Source of the DNA: Narthecium ossifragum
Lineage: Eukaryota; Streptophyta; Magnoliopsida; Dioscoreales; Nartheciaceae
NCBI GenBank assembly: GCA_963920575.1
Contig: OY986966.1
Span: forward strand, 29,088,581 to 29,152,580
Length of the DNA stretch: 64,000 nucleotides
Direction of reading: 5' to 3'
Position numbers and translations under genes: made by a program
Shown: piece by piece, positions 31,459 to 46,715 of the stretch
Numbering within the stretch: the first letter of the stretch is position 1
How the letters are laid out: each line of letters begins with the position of its first letter
The notes under the pieces: model-generated
The model's input: the letters and a program-made list of their open reading frames with translations, nothing else
Databases searched by the model: none
Told to the model about the DNA's origin: nothing

Positions 31459-32261
31459 CAGGGCCGGCCCCCCAAATTCTATGCTTATTAAGAATTTTGA
31501 GCTTATATATTAAAAAATCTATATTATTGAATTCATTTTTTATTGATAATTAAGAATTTAGGGCCTATATATGTATTAAAAAAACCAAGTTATTGAATTC
31601 ATGTTTTATTAGGTTTCTAACTTAACTGTTAGACTCCCAAACCTTCTAATTAATCTAAAGATAGATGTTAGCCTTCATTAAAAGGTCCCTTAGTTACCCC
31701 ACTTGAAATTTGGAAAATGTATGTACGGTTAATTGGCCAAAAAAAAATTGGAACTTGATATGGACATGTGTCCATAAATTTTGTCCCCTAATTAATTTAT
31801 AACTTTACTATTGACAGCTTGGATTTATATCATGAACTAAACCTTTTGACAGAAGTTTTGTAATTATAAAATAACAATCAAATTCAAATCTTGAACTATA
31901 TTAAAAGAGTAGATTGTTTTCCGAATTCCTCTATCGTATATAGAATATTGTTGATAATACATGTAACAGTAATTGTTTTTGCATAAAGAAGCTTTTCAAA
32001 AGAAGCTAATAAAATCTTATTTGCGATCAAAGATTAAATGGATTAGCTATGTTATCTATTAAAAAAGATATATTAGCTAAACTTGAATATAAAAATTTAA
32101 TTAGTACTTTCGCAGCCTAAAAAACTAGAATGATGATTTTTAAATAAGTTTATCATATTTAATTAATTTAATTTTTTTATTAACTATGACTAGTAAATAC
32201 TCAAAGTCCTCATTTGATTGATTTGCCTAGGGCCTCAAAATTATTTTATTGGACGGACCTG
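31459..32261 (+). mobile_element. Degenerate hAT-family transposon relic
   Basis: The ends CAGGGCCGGCC and, inverted, CAGGTCCGTCC form imperfect terminal repeats. They are flanked by an 8-bp target duplication with one mismatch: ATCTCTGT at 31451-31458 and ATTTCTGT at 32262-32269. Eight bases is the hAT signature. Inside, the plus strand keeps broken coding traces of a transposase C-terminus (about 31880-32130): ILNYIKRVDCFPNSS, VYRILL, RSFSK, and LAMLSIKKDILAKLEYKNLI. These resemble the hAT dimerisation domain of TTF-type zinc-finger transposases. Stops and frameshifts show that it is not functional. Confidence 0.82.
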
Positions 32262-32269
32262 ATTTCTGT

Positions 32270-33109
32270 TCAATTATAGTTCCAATCCACAATTTTAGAA
32301 GCTACAATTTTAATTGTACCTACTTATAATTTGCTTAATTTCAACAAAACTAGTTAGCTAGCTAGCGAGAAAGTCATTAAGGCAATAATCTAAATTAGAG
32401 GAATTTGAGAAGAGAAATCATCAACAAAGTCTGATTGATGGTTTCTCTTGAACAATATATATATATGTTACCAAATTAATTATCAGTATAGATACTATTC
32501 GATTTGCCTTTTTGGTCCATGCATGAGATAGCAAAGCAAAATAAGCTACGTGCTACGTACCAAGCTGATATATATCCATGCATGCATGCTTGCATCCCCA
32601 CTTATCTTATTAATTCCAAAGTTACATTGAGAATCATTTGAAGTAAATAGTAATAGTTTGAGCGGCAGGCTACATTCTGAGCGTGCTCATGCACGTCAAG
32701 GGATACCTAGCTATATATATATATATATATATATAGCTAGTTAATTAATTAGTCTTATATATATATAGCTAGTTAATTAATTAGTCTTATATATATATAT
32801 CATGTAGGTAGGTAAGGACCGTAAGGTAGTAGTAGTTCCGTGTTTATAATTAATTACTTGTACAGACGCGCGCACGTGACATGAAGTAGCTCTAGCTAGT
32901 GACAAGGATAAGCTTTTGAAAAATTGCCTTTATATATACCCACCCACCTATCCTTTTTTAATTTGTCCTCTTTTCCATCTTTTTCTAGTCACCTTTTCTC
33001 TTGCAAGATGTTTAATTAATAAAGATATCCACGATCTCTTCGAGAAGGAGATCAAAAGCACGGATAAAAGAAGATCGAGATGCCGGCTCCCCTATTTTGG
33101 TCCCATTTT
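32270..33109. other. Intergenic, with a short tandem repeat
   Basis: At 32708-32805 an (AT)n tract is followed by two copies of a roughly 35-base unit containing GCTAGTTAATTAATTAG and a TA run. No gene seen. Confidence 0.6.
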
Positions 33110-33382
33110 AAGACCTCGTTTGGTACGGAGTTAACTTTATTCTGGATCAAGGGACTTTATTTTAGATTTTGAGAATAAGTTTATAATGATTATTTGAAAT
33201 AAGGAAAAAGTAAAATAGAGAATGAGAATAACTTTGTAATGATTATTTGAAATAAGGGAAATGGTGTTTGAGGTTAAGGGGTGGAATAAATAGTGGATTC
33301 AAAAATATTACAGAAATATTTACCCCCTTAACCCGAGTTAAGAATTATTTTTGAAATTTATTTCTATACTAAACAAGATCTT
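33110..33382. mobile_element. Small TIR element (MITE-like), copy 1
   Basis: The left end AAGACCTCGTTTGGTACGGA is inverted at the right end as AAGATCTTGTTTAGTATAGA. The interior has no coding frame and is AT-rich, with repeated GAGAATAA...TAATGATTATTTGAAATAA blocks. A related element lies at 47943-48205. Superfamily not assigned. Confidence 0.72.
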
Positions 33383-34110
33383 AATTATTATTAGCCCTTC
33401 TCTTTATCTCCTACAGCTAGCTAGCTTTGAAATGGGAAATGGGAGAGATAACCATGGAAAGGAACCTTTTCATCTCTCCAGCTGGATGATCGATGACCGT
33501 TAATTGGTGTGTGTATATATATAATACAGGGGGATAATAAGCAAGCATAAAAGACCGAGATGTCTTCCTCCCTTTTTCCCATTGGTTTGATTAATGCCAA
33601 CAAACTTGGGGTTTCTTCCAATGGCCCAGCACCTAGATAGATAGATAGATAGATCGAGATCGAGATAGCCAGGGTGGTTGCTTTCTTAATTGGCTTCCTC
33701 TTGTTTGCTTTTCTATACTTTCTAGACTCACATGTGGGGTTGATATCTACATCAACCACCCACCACCACCCAATTTAATCTCCTCTTGACTTTGTATGCT
33801 TTTTCTGGAAAATTTAAGACCCACTTGAGACCAAAGTGAACCTAGCTACCTTGCTAGCTATAAGGTCGCCTTAATTATATTAGTCGTCATGACAAGAATA
33901 TATAGGAGCCTGCCTGATCAACATTACTCATGGAAAGCAAGAATATGGTACTGTATATGACTTAATTAAGCATCTAGCTAGGGGCTTTGTATGCTTTAAA
34001 TCATCGATCTCATCTCTCACTTGTGAAATTTGAGCGAGCGATCTAAGAAAATCGATGCCAGAAACCATTAATTAATTATCTGAACTTAATTTCGACTTAA
34101 TTCTTCTGCT
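33383..34110. other. Intergenic, no gene seen
   Basis: Holds a short GATA run at about 33636-33653 and several CTAGCTAG motifs. An open frame on the minus strand at 33421-33759 has no family features. Confidence 0.5.
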
Positions 34111-34335
34111 CTGATATATATATAGGAGCATGATTATAAGTTAATATTTGATTGTCCTAAGTGGCGTCCTACTTGACAGGGATTATCCTAGGTGGAGTCT
34201 ATGTGGAGGGGGAGTTAGTAGGAGAGGTGAAAAGTTAGTGGGGGAGAAAGGGGCGGGGAGAGTGAATGGTTACCCTACCAGGTGGTAGGGGACAAGCTAG
34301 CATATATATATAAGGGAGAAAGTTATATTGATATT
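34111..34335. repeat. G-rich dispersed repeat related to the foldback element at 60.6-61.0 kb
   Basis: Shares GGGGGAG...GTTAGT...GGGGGAGAAAGG, TGGTTACC and a terminal TATATATATAA block with the right arm of the palindrome near 61 kb. It ends about 60 bases before an assembly gap. Confidence 0.6.
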
Positions 34336-34397
34336 TTCTTTTCCCTCTTCAAAAAATTAAGAGGGGAAAGTTATTAGGTCATGAAAGATAAGATCGG

Positions 34398-34597
34398 NNN
34401 NNNNNNNNNNNNNNNNNNNNNNNNNNNNNNNNNNNNNNNNNNNNNNNNNNNNNNNNNNNNNNNNNNNNNNNNNNNNNNNNNNNNNNNNNNNNNNNNNNNN
34501 NNNNNNNNNNNNNNNNNNNNNNNNNNNNNNNNNNNNNNNNNNNNNNNNNNNNNNNNNNNNNNNNNNNNNNNNNNNNNNNNNNNNNNNNNNNNNNNNN
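34398..34597. other. Assembly gap (200 N)
   Basis: Exactly 200 N, the same size as the gap at 61366, so it is probably a fixed-length placeholder and the true length is unknown. It starts 66 bases downstream of the guanosine deaminase stop codon and may contain that gene's 3' UTR. Confidence 0.99.
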
Positions 34598-34663
34598 GAA
34601 AAGCAAAAGACTCTAGTAATGCCATTGTGATAGTCCCAGCTTTCTTGAGCCCAGCTGGAGAGA

Positions 34664-38366
<3,703 letters not shown>

Positions 38367-39467
38367 CCGGAGATCAGGAGATGGGTCTCTTCGTCCTCGT
38401 AGGTCGTAGCTCTCTCCCCCTCTCTTTACGTTTCCGTAACAACGCTTGCAATCGTTGATGGGACCACCATCATCTCTTTTGTTATATATAGATAGAAGCA
38501 AAGCAATCCATGGATAGCGATCTAGAAAGGGTGGTGAGGATTTGATTAGAAATCTCCGCCGGCCGTCGATACGGGTAAAAGGGTCTGATCGTGGATAGTA
38601 TAAACTTTTGGGATATCTAAGGCCGTAGAGGAACTGGAACTATCTCAACCGTTGATCTTGAAATTAACGCAGATGCACGCTTGCCACGTGAATCTTCTAC
38701 TGTCTTTTGTTTTTGGCGTTGTTCTTAGTTGACTGCTCGTGAGTCGTGACCCATGAATCACGATGAATCTTATTTCCTAATAAATTCATTTGAGATGCAA
38801 TTATTTGCACATTAAAAGAACATAATCCAACCTGAATGAAGAAGATTTAGGAGATACACATTCAGTGCATCTATTTTGGATTATACCAATGCTGAAACAA
38901 AGGAGAGGAAGCTGGGCATACGAGAGCTAGGATAGGTATCATACTGACACAACTCTAATTATATGGCAGCCACATTCAAAAGTCTCTCATTTTTTTTCCT
39001 GAAGGTAAGCCCCAAAAAACAGAAAAATCAAACACAACTGTGTTACGTCAGATGAACAACCACTGAATATGGAGGGAATATGGAGGTAAGTTCATTTCTA
39101 ATTAAGGGGGTGGAACTATGCTGCTTTAAAGAACTATGCTGCTTTAAAGAATTCCTTTTACCGTTCCCTCTTAGTAGAAATATGTGCTACTCCTGTCTGT
39201 CCATACAGAAATATGGGCTGCTCCTAATCTACTGGACATGGACTAGTGTCTAAACTGCCTCCAACTTACCAAATCAAAAGGAGGATACATGTTACTGAAA
39301 ACTGTTATGGGTTACATACTTTGGGCATCGTGGAAGAATAGATGTTGCACTTTGTTTGAGGATTCTGAACTTTAACCACATGAGCTAATTAGAAGCATAA
39401 GATAGCATGTGCACGAGTATCTACTGTCTAATCAGAAAGGCAACAGGAGTAGTGTGCATCAGAGATG
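38367..39467. other. GSDA upstream region and intergenic DNA
   Basis: A CACGTG G-box lies at 38695-38700, about 330 bases upstream of the GSDA start. A short direct repeat (GGAACTATGCTGCTTTAAAGA) occurs twice near 39112-39150. No gene seen. Confidence 0.5.
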
Positions 39468-39790
39468 GAGGGTCACATAGTCCAAACTGATGCTTTTAAA
39501 GGCCAGAAGGGGAGATTAGCGGGACTTAGAATCATCTGCGGAGATGTACATGATGAGATGCTTTAGAAAGAATCAAGCATCTCATTTGCAGATACTGTTC
39601 TACATGCTGAACTGCATGTCATTCTATTTGCCATGCGAGAAAGCCGGAGGAAGGGCATACAATCAAACGATGGCCGTTAATATCTGATGGGATATTGGCC
39701 ATTTTCATACCTTCTTTGCCGTTTTTATTCTTAGAGAAAGTAATGTACAAGTTGATAGCATTGCTAGACAAATGAGGCCATCTATATGTA
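39468..39790 (+). pseudogene. LINE-type RNase H domain remnant
   Basis: A plus-strand frame with two stops reads TDAFKG...GLRIICGDVHDEML, then ADTVLHAELHVILFAMRESR, and, after a frameshift, LRESNVQVDSIARQ. These match in order the TD-x-S start, the AE-hA-x-x-x-A helix and the ESN-x-x-AD-x-x-A motif of plant LINE RNase H domains. No other part of a LINE was identified. Confidence 0.55.
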
Positions 39791-42200
39791 ACAAGGGGGT
39801 TCCTTTTTGTGGGAATCCTCCGTCTGTTTAGTAGCCGTTCTGAGGCATCTAGCTTCGGCTTAACTGTGCAAAAATAAAAAGGATGCGGACATTTGTCAAA
39901 ATAATAGCTGGGTAGACAGCACGCAGATCCGTTCTTATACAAGAGCGCTGGCGAGCCGCTTTGGCGACACAATCAGCTCAACAGTTCTTGTCCTTAACAA
40001 TCAGAACAGAAGACGCATGTTTGGACCTTGCTAAGATCCACCAAATATCATGAAGAGGTTGGGCAAATGCCACCAACACTTTGAAAAGAACTGTAGACCA
40101 ACAAATACACCAACTGACCAAATAAAATAAACCAAATGAGCTCCTGTAAGAAAACATCATCAGAATAAATTTCTTCTCCATTCATCACGAGACTCATCAA
40201 CATGTGGCGATGAAAACACAATTTTCACTGATCCTTGCTGTCATAGAAATGATGCCCCAAATGGTGAAATTTCATTACTTAACTCTCACACTTTGGTATG
40301 GGGTATTATTGCTAAATTATCCTCTCTTTAGAAAACGATTTAGTAGTTCCTAAAGCAAATAGAGCAAGGCACTGCAGAAGCAAAGAGGCACACCTTCCTT
40401 CATGTCCCATTGTCAAATTAAAGCTAAGTATCTAAATACTCCAGAAAAGTCATCGAAACTAGGTTCTCTGAGTTATTGTGCACAATGGGATTCCTCATCA
40501 AGGGCATCATTGGCAGTACATGAAATTCATGCTTCAAAACAACCGTAAAGAAATAAGCCTTCTATTCATATTATACAGAGGACCTAAGAGCTCCAAGTTC
40601 ACAGATATACAAGCAAAAGAGGAGAACTGATAAGGTACTTATCTAGATAGTGCTCAAAAAATTAAAGCATGTGAGAATCCTAAAATAACTCATTGCTCGA
40701 ACCAGAATATTCAATATTAATAGTCATATCCCACCTCTTAATTGTCGGTACATCCCATAAACATTTTGTCAAAATCATAGACCAAAAGCAGAACTATAAT
40801 CTATTTCATAAGTGCCAAAGCAATTCTAAACTAATAGAAAGTCCATTCGATGAAAACCTTCCAGCGCATACGAACCATAACTTCCTACAGTTTTCTCACC
40901 TTGAGCTCCTTTTCATCTTAAAGTTGGAAAATAAAGAATTAGTCCTGCAAAACCTCAACCTTCAAGCGTATTCATGCATACAAAAGCAAGAACATCTTCG
41001 GAATTTATCGCTTGCATCTGTTTCCGATGTCCCAGGTGATGTGAACTTTCCCCACAAAGCATGCCAGTTGGAGGGCCATAAGGATGATACTTCAGGGATG
41101 CTCCCGGCAAGATTTATCAGAAAAGCTGAAGGCAAAGAAGATGACATGTTATTTATTGTGGACAATTTTAGCTTATGCATCATATTTTCAAAAATTCCTC
41201 TTAGATGAGAAACTTAAACTTATCAATCACCTTAAGAGAGTGAAAAAACAAAGTAATGTAACCAAGACCACAAACTAGCTATCAACTAAATATTGCAATG
41301 TGAAGGTATCCTAATATAGCCTAGACGGAAAGTTGTTTTCCAAATTCCCAATGCCCTGCAAAAAAGCCATTATTGTTTGCAGGCACAGTGTAACGCATAC
41401 ATCATATACAGAATGTGGGAGCATATTGGAGAAGTCGATGCAGATAGCAATGTTAACATAATAGTAGCAAGATACTTCTCAAATAATTGACATGAATTCC
41501 ATAAATCAAGTAGATTTCCAAAGTACGAAATAATATGGAGATGTCAAAATGACTGCTATGACAAAAAAAACACAAGTCTAGCTGTATGCATCAACTTTAG
41601 GACATATGTCCACCATGGGACCATATTTGAGAATTGCAAACACAGGCAATCCCAGACATTAGAAAACAGACCTTCCTAACTGCATAAAGTTAACTTGAGA
41701 CACATAAATATCTTTGGACAAAATTGTGTCTCAGATAACGAAACTGATCTAGTTCATAAAAATAAGAATGAGGGTGTTCCTTAAGAAGGCAAAACTACAA
41801 GGTAAGAGTAGACCAGAACATAGAACACGAGACCTTTTACAAATTATTTTTTGAAAAATATCCTTTCGAGCATGAGATGCTTTACATTCCAAATGATAAG
41901 TTAAGATTCAAAACAGATATCTCTCAAAACTCAAATGATACAATGTTAAAAGCCAAAGCATGATACTTGTAATCATGACAATACACAGTTACACATCATC
42001 AAAATCACTGATCATACATTTCAGATGAGAAGGTTAACGCAGTAAATCTAAAAGTAGAACACGAGTTGTATTGAGAGCATATCATGATAAGCAAAGTCAA
42101 GGTTCTCTGATATAGATAACATACTCCAGAAAAAAGAGCAGACTAACACAATAAGCACATAACAAATTCATGAACCTAACCATTAGCTGACACATTCTGC
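39791..42200. other. Intergenic, downstream of CBF5
   Basis: Unremarkable AT-rich sequence. The longest open frame (40693-41208, plus, 171 codons) lacks a recognisable domain or coding bias and was not called. No snoRNA with clear C/D or H/ACA boxes was found by eye. Confidence 0.45.
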
Positions 42201-44180
42201 CTACTCTTCCTGTTGCACATCCTCAGCATCACGATGTTTTTTCTTCTTCTTTTCCTTCTTCTTCTCACTTCTTTCCGCCTCTTCATTGCCAACTTCCACA
42301 GATTCAGCTAACTCACCATCCTCTCCATCTTTGCTCTTCTTCTTTTTCTTCTTCTTCTCCTCTGTCGGCTTTTCCCCATCGGATGGTCCAAAGTCACCCT
42401 TTTCCTTGCTGCTCTTATCCTTCTTCTCAGCCTCCACAACCTTCTCCTCACTAGAAGATTCTAAAGCCTTCTTTTCCTTATCTTTCTTCTTTTTCTTCTT
42501 CTCACTCTTCTCATCTTCGACCACCTCCTCTACCTCATACTGCACTTTCTTTTTCTTCAACTTCTTCGATTCAGTCCCAATCTCTTCTTCTTGAACTTCC
42601 TCTTCAACCTTGACCTTCTTAGCAGCCATTGCAATAGGGTTATTAATGTCATCCTCCAATTTACGCTTACGGCCCTCACCACCCTCCTCACCCTCCTCAT
42701 CCTCCTTATGTTTCTTCTTCTTTTTCTTCTCCTCCTTCGCTCCTTCCACAGGAGTGTCCTTTTCTTTAACAGCACCCGTGTCTACCTTTGGTGGTTCTCC
42801 TGAGGCAGCAATGCTGGCAAACATAGTATCAGCACCAGCTGGGAGGGGAACATTCCTCAACCACTCAGCTGGTGTCTTCTCGTTTGGCTTCCCATGCCTA
42901 TCCAGCATCCCCTCTGCAATCAGCCTCTTCTTCATCGCTGCCCTTGGGCCTAGTCCCCATTTTCTTGGGTATGTATCTCTATCCATCACCACCCTCTTAA
43001 TCTTTGCAACTACACCATGGTCACAAGTGGCCATCACAGCCGTAGTCATCTCTGCAATGCCTAAAGCAATGGCTTCACCTTTGGTTGTCATCAAGACAAC
43101 CTCCTCCCCATTCTCGATATCATTCTCAAACCTAAGCAACCCAGGAATCATCAATTTAGCACCATAGCATATGGCATTGACAGCAGAGTCCTTCACAACA
43201 AGGCGCTTGTAACTGGTAAGTACCACCTCCAAAGGCATGACGACCCTTCTCAAGTAAGCCTCGTCCTTGAAGTTATCATAAACCCACTGAGCGTCCATCA
43301 CATCGTGCATGGTAACCATGTTGTCATTCTCGCCAAGGATTCCAGAGCGAACTCTCCGCAACTCTTGCATGTGCGCCCCGACGCCAAGGATGAGGCCGAG
43401 GTGCACGCATAGCGTTCGGACATAAGTCCCGGCCTCGCAGGAGATCCAGAAAACAACCAAGTCCCGTGCAGCATCGAACTCAAGAAGCTTGCTTTCATAA
43501 ATGGTGCGGACACGGAGCTGGCGCTTGACGGCGGAGATGACAGGGGGCCGCTGGAAGACAGCGCCAGTGAGGGTTTCTAAAGCACGGGCAACACGGACGG
43601 TGTCTGGAACCGCCGAGTGCAGTCGGGCAACGCAGACGTACTCCTTACCGGCACCCTGCTGGGATTTGACGAGACGTGTGGCGCGGTCGATGCAAACGAT
43701 GAGGTTGCCGGTGACCTTGGGGTCCAGTGTACCAGAGTGACCGGTCTTCTCCGACCGCAGGATCCTCTTTATCCAGGCGACCACCTCGTGGGAGGAAGGG
43801 TTGGAGGGTTTGTCGAGGTTTAGGATGCCGTAGCGCAGGTACGCCTCCAGAGGCCTCTTGAGAGGAGAGTGGCCAGCTGGGAGAGGAGTGTAATGGCCGG
43901 TGCGGACGTTGAGGCGATCGTAGTTTTTGAGAAGGAGAGGCCACTTGGAGGTATCGGTCGGAGGGGTGAATGATTGGGGCTTTATTAAGAAATCCCCCAC
44001 CGCCGCGGATGGATCGTCGTCGGAGGCTCCAAGGGTACGCGGCACGACTGAATACTTGAGATCCCCCAGGGCGGGGGCGGGACCACCGTTAACAGAGGGG
44101 GATTCGGGGACGCTCATCTTCTTATCCTTCTTCTTCTTTTTCTTGTCGGAGCTGGGGGATAGCAGCGCCGGGGATGACAT
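42201..44180 (-). CDS. CBF5: Dyskerin/CBF5, H/ACA snoRNP pseudouridine synthase
   Basis: An intronless frame of 659 residues. A short Lys-rich N-terminus precedes the dyskerin-like region. The TruB catalytic core has [11 protein letters not shown] with catalytic Asp153, then [10 protein letters not shown] and [16 protein letters not shown] domain lies at about 320-395. The last ~185 residues are a long KKE-type tail of Lys runs and acids, longer than in the Arabidopsis protein as I recall it. The enzyme is the catalytic subunit of H/ACA particles that modify rRNA in the nucleolus and is also linked to telomerase RNA. Plant CBF5 genes are commonly intronless, so this is not evidence for a retrocopy. 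It is head-to-head with the gene at 44484. Confidence 0.97.
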   Translation of the reverse strand: MSSPALLSPSSDKKKKKKDKKMSVPESPSVNGGPAPALGDLKYSVVPRTLGASDDDPSAAVGDFLIKPQSFTPPTDTSKWPLLLKNYDRLNVRTGHYTPLPAGHSPLKRPLEAYLRYGILNLDKPSNPSSHEVVAWIKRILRSEKTGHSGTLDPKVTGNLIVCIDRATRLVKSQQGAGKEYVCVARLHSAVPDTVRVARALETLTGAVFQRPPVISAVKRQLRVRTIYESKLLEFDAARDLVVFWISCEAGTYVRTLCVHLGLILGVGAHMQELRRVRSGILGENDNMVTMHDVMDAQWVYDNFKDEAYLRRVVMPLEVVLTSYKRLVVKDSAVNAICYGAKLMIPGLLRFENDIENGEEVVLMTTKGEAIALGIAEMTTAVMATCDHGVVAKIKRVVMDRDTYPRKWGLGPRAAMKKRLIAEGMLDRHGKPNEKTPAEWLRNVPLPAGADTMFASIAASGEPPKVDTGAVKEKDTPVEGAKEEKKKKKKHKEDEEGEEGGEGRKRKLEDDINNPIAMAAKKVKVEEEVQEEEIGTESKKLKKKKVQYEVEEVVEDEKSEKKKKKKDKEKKALESSSEEKVVEAEKKDKSSKEKGDFGPSDGEKPTEEKKKKKKKSKDGEDGELAESVEVGNEEAERSEKKKEKKKKKHRDAEDVQQEE

Positions 44181-44483
44181 GGCTGGCTAGGGTTAGGGTT
44201 TTGGCGTTGGAGGGATCGAAAAGGAGGGGGAGAAGAGGAGGAGAGGTAAACGGCGGCCAGGGTGAAGGGGAGGTTTATAGGAGGGTTTTGGTTGGGTTTG
44301 TGAGAGGGGGCGTTCTTTCTAGCCTAGGTGTCCCAATCGCTACGCACTGCACGAATCTTAAAGATAGGACTGTCTTAAATTAAAAGGACGTGAATGCCTG
44401 AGTAGAAGGAGTCGGGATTGGAACATCGACTTTGGTTCGACTCGACCAGTTCCCCTCCCAAGTCTCCTCCGTCTTGACGCCAA
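44181..44483. promoter_or_regulatory. Short bidirectional promoter between CBF5 and a membrane-protein gene
   Basis: Only 303 bases separate the two start codons. AAACCCTAACCCTAGCC-type telobox sequence lies directly upstream of CBF5 on its own strand (about 44188-44200), an element common in ribosome-biogenesis gene promoters. Confidence 0.6.
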
Positions 44484-45575
44484 ATGCCAATGCTCCTCTC
44501 CTCTCCTTTCTCTGTTAGCCCCCCGTCGGTGCAGGCGAGAACACGCCGGCCGATGGTCGCTCTCCAGTCCGCGCCGATTTGGATTTTCTTCTCCAGACAG
44601 CCTGCGGGTCGGTCCAATCAGCCGGTTCTTGCTTCCCGGGAGTCGAATCCGGCGGTTATCTTCTTGTCGTCGTCGTCTCCTCCACTAGATCGAGGCATAG
44701 GGTCTCGCCGATGCCCGGAGCTAGGGATCCTCTCCGTGGTCTTTGTGATCTCCATGGTTATTGTTTAGCCTCTTAAAAGCGTGTATTTTTTGGGCAAATA
44801 TTTTCAACGATTTCATAGAAAAAGCTTGATTTTGTGGTGTTATTCGAGAATACGCTAGTTTTGCTCCTTGTGACTATAAAAAATCCTTGTGCCTCATTTT
44901 CAAAGCCATTGTCCGTGAGGAAGTATTTGATTGGATTTGGTAACTCCATGGATTAGCTCTGATTCGTGTCAATGGTTCTTGTTCTGTAGTTTGATCTTTA
45001 CTGCAGGGCAAAAAGATCATTCTTGATGTGTCTCAATGCTTCTGAATCGATATGACAAGTAATTTTTATTGTTGCAAAATTATCAAATCATTGATGGATG
45101 CATTATGTAATTTGATTCCTCGCAGGCTTTGGGATCATGCTTGTCATTGGCGATTGCCTCTCTTCCAGCCTTGAGTGTAAGAAAATCTTCTCGGTTTGCA
45201 CTTCTTCTTCTTTTTCCTCTTGATATGAACACTTACCCTTGAGCATTTCCGGACCAGGCATTTAGAAGTTTAAAGGTCTCCACAGATAGGCTCTCTAAAG
45301 TTGTTTCAGAAGAAGTACCTGGAACTTTGTCTTCCTTGAAACTATCTAGCTTGGAGATTAATGAGTTGGCTTCCCAACTCAGCACTTTAAGGTGATGTTT
45401 TGCATTATTTGCAGCAGCCATTCATTTGCATTGTCCAGACTATTCTCCAGGACTTCGCTTTTCATCATCCTTTTGGTTTTGCAGGCAAAGACTATCAGGA
45501 AATAAATATGGAAAGAAGGGCAAAACACATAAAAGAAGCTCTCAAGGAGGAGGACTCAGTTCCACCGCAAACTAA
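44484..45575 (+). CDS. Small membrane protein of unknown function, possibly plastid-targeted
   Basis: Four exons: 44484-44756, 45126-45176, 45258-45391 and 45485-45575. They join in phase to 182 residues. The first 70 residues are rich in Ser, Arg and Pro, like an organelle transit peptide. Two adjacent hydrophobic stretches (LGILSVVFVISM and ALGSCLSLAIASLPAL) follow, and a helical segment with SKVVSEEVPGTLSSLKLS. The end is basic and Ser/Gly-rich. I recall plant proteins with the same VSEEVPGTLSSLKLSxLEIN stretch, annotated only as transmembrane proteins. The consistent phasing across three introns supports a real gene. The end of exon 1 was chosen at the ATG/GTTATT donor; a nearby in-phase GT is possible. 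Confidence 0.75.
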
Positions 45576-46715
45576 TTTTTCTGCTACACCAATGCAAGGA
45601 AGTATGGCGTCTACCTGCCAATGTCTTAAACTTCGCAATGTAAACTGTGTTAGTTGAAATTTATAGTTTCTGTTGGAAGCTATCTCATTGTCTTGTAGCA
45701 TCTGCATTTTGCTTATGCTTGGTCAGTACATGCAAATCTTTGATCATTCACAAATATTGCATCCAAATTATAGCCTCTTGATGACTGAATAAACAATTGT
45801 ATGGCGAAATAAAGTTTTAACCTTGTTTATTTTAACTAGATACACGGGGCACATTTGAAGGATTCTTACACTTGTTTACATTTAAGATTCTAATGTGATT
45901 CTCCAAGGCAAATAAATGAAAACTAGAATTTTTAGATTATCTAATGTACAAAAATTCAGGTTGTCCCTCAAGTTTCCTCCAAAAAAGAAGGAAAATCAAT
46001 ATGATCTTATACTTGAAGATGACCATATATATGTTGAATCAGGAAAAACTCTTAAATCCTGAACCAGATTTACCTTGAATAAACGATTTACTGAATCCTA
46101 CACTTTACGACTTCTGTTTATTGCAGTAAAGTCTGCTGACTTTGAATTCTTCTGTTCTTTCATGTTTGCTGAAGAAGACTCTCTGTTGACACAAACATTG
46201 CTCCTTGTGTCTTGGACACAACGAAGTTAAGAAAATGCTGATGCTTTTCATTTTCTATGGTTATGATCTAGTCTCCAAATTACCATAAGTTGTGAAAAGC
46301 AATTGCTTACTTCATTATATATACTTGCGTGTTCAATAAGTAGTTTAAAACTAAGTATTTCTTCATCATTTTCTTCATGTAGCAGTGATCCATCATAGAC
46401 TAAGGTATCTAGAAAACCTCCATGTTAATTTCTTCCCACGGCAAACTCTATATAAGTTTCTGGAACCAGAATTTCCTGATATTTTTTTATCGCAGAAGAG
46501 TGTGAAAACAGTGATATTTTCCGATAGAGAAAAGCACGAAATAATTAAGACCATTCATGAACTTCAAGGTAAAATGACAAAATCTCAAAGTTTCTTACTC
46601 TATATGTAACATCATATTTGCTGCATATGTAAAACATCATAATTTGCTACATAAGTAGATATCAGCTAATTCTGAATGATGCCACACATTGATCGAGAAT
46701 AGCTGGAGGCATCTT
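45576..46715. other. Intergenic between convergent genes
   Basis: Contains the 3' ends of the membrane-protein gene (plus) and the thioesterase gene (minus). Plus-strand frames such as 46385-46609 show no family features. No further gene called. Confidence 0.45.

Noticed and set aside
40693..41208. A 171-codon plus-strand frame downstream of CBF5
   Set aside because: No recognisable motif, AT-rich codons typical of intergenic DNA, and no supporting splice or promoter signals.
42286..42594. Plus-strand frames opposite the CBF5 tail
   Set aside because: They are the antisense of the Lys-rich coding tail (TTC/CTT runs read as Phe, Ser, Leu) and have no independent support.
42201..44180. CBF5 as a processed retrocopy because it lacks introns
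   Set aside because: Plant CBF5 genes are often intronless, the frame is intact, and the promoter region has teloboxes and a divergent partner gene.
46385..46609. A 74-codon plus-strand frame between the membrane-protein and thioesterase genes
   Set aside because: No start context, splice partner or family resemblance found.
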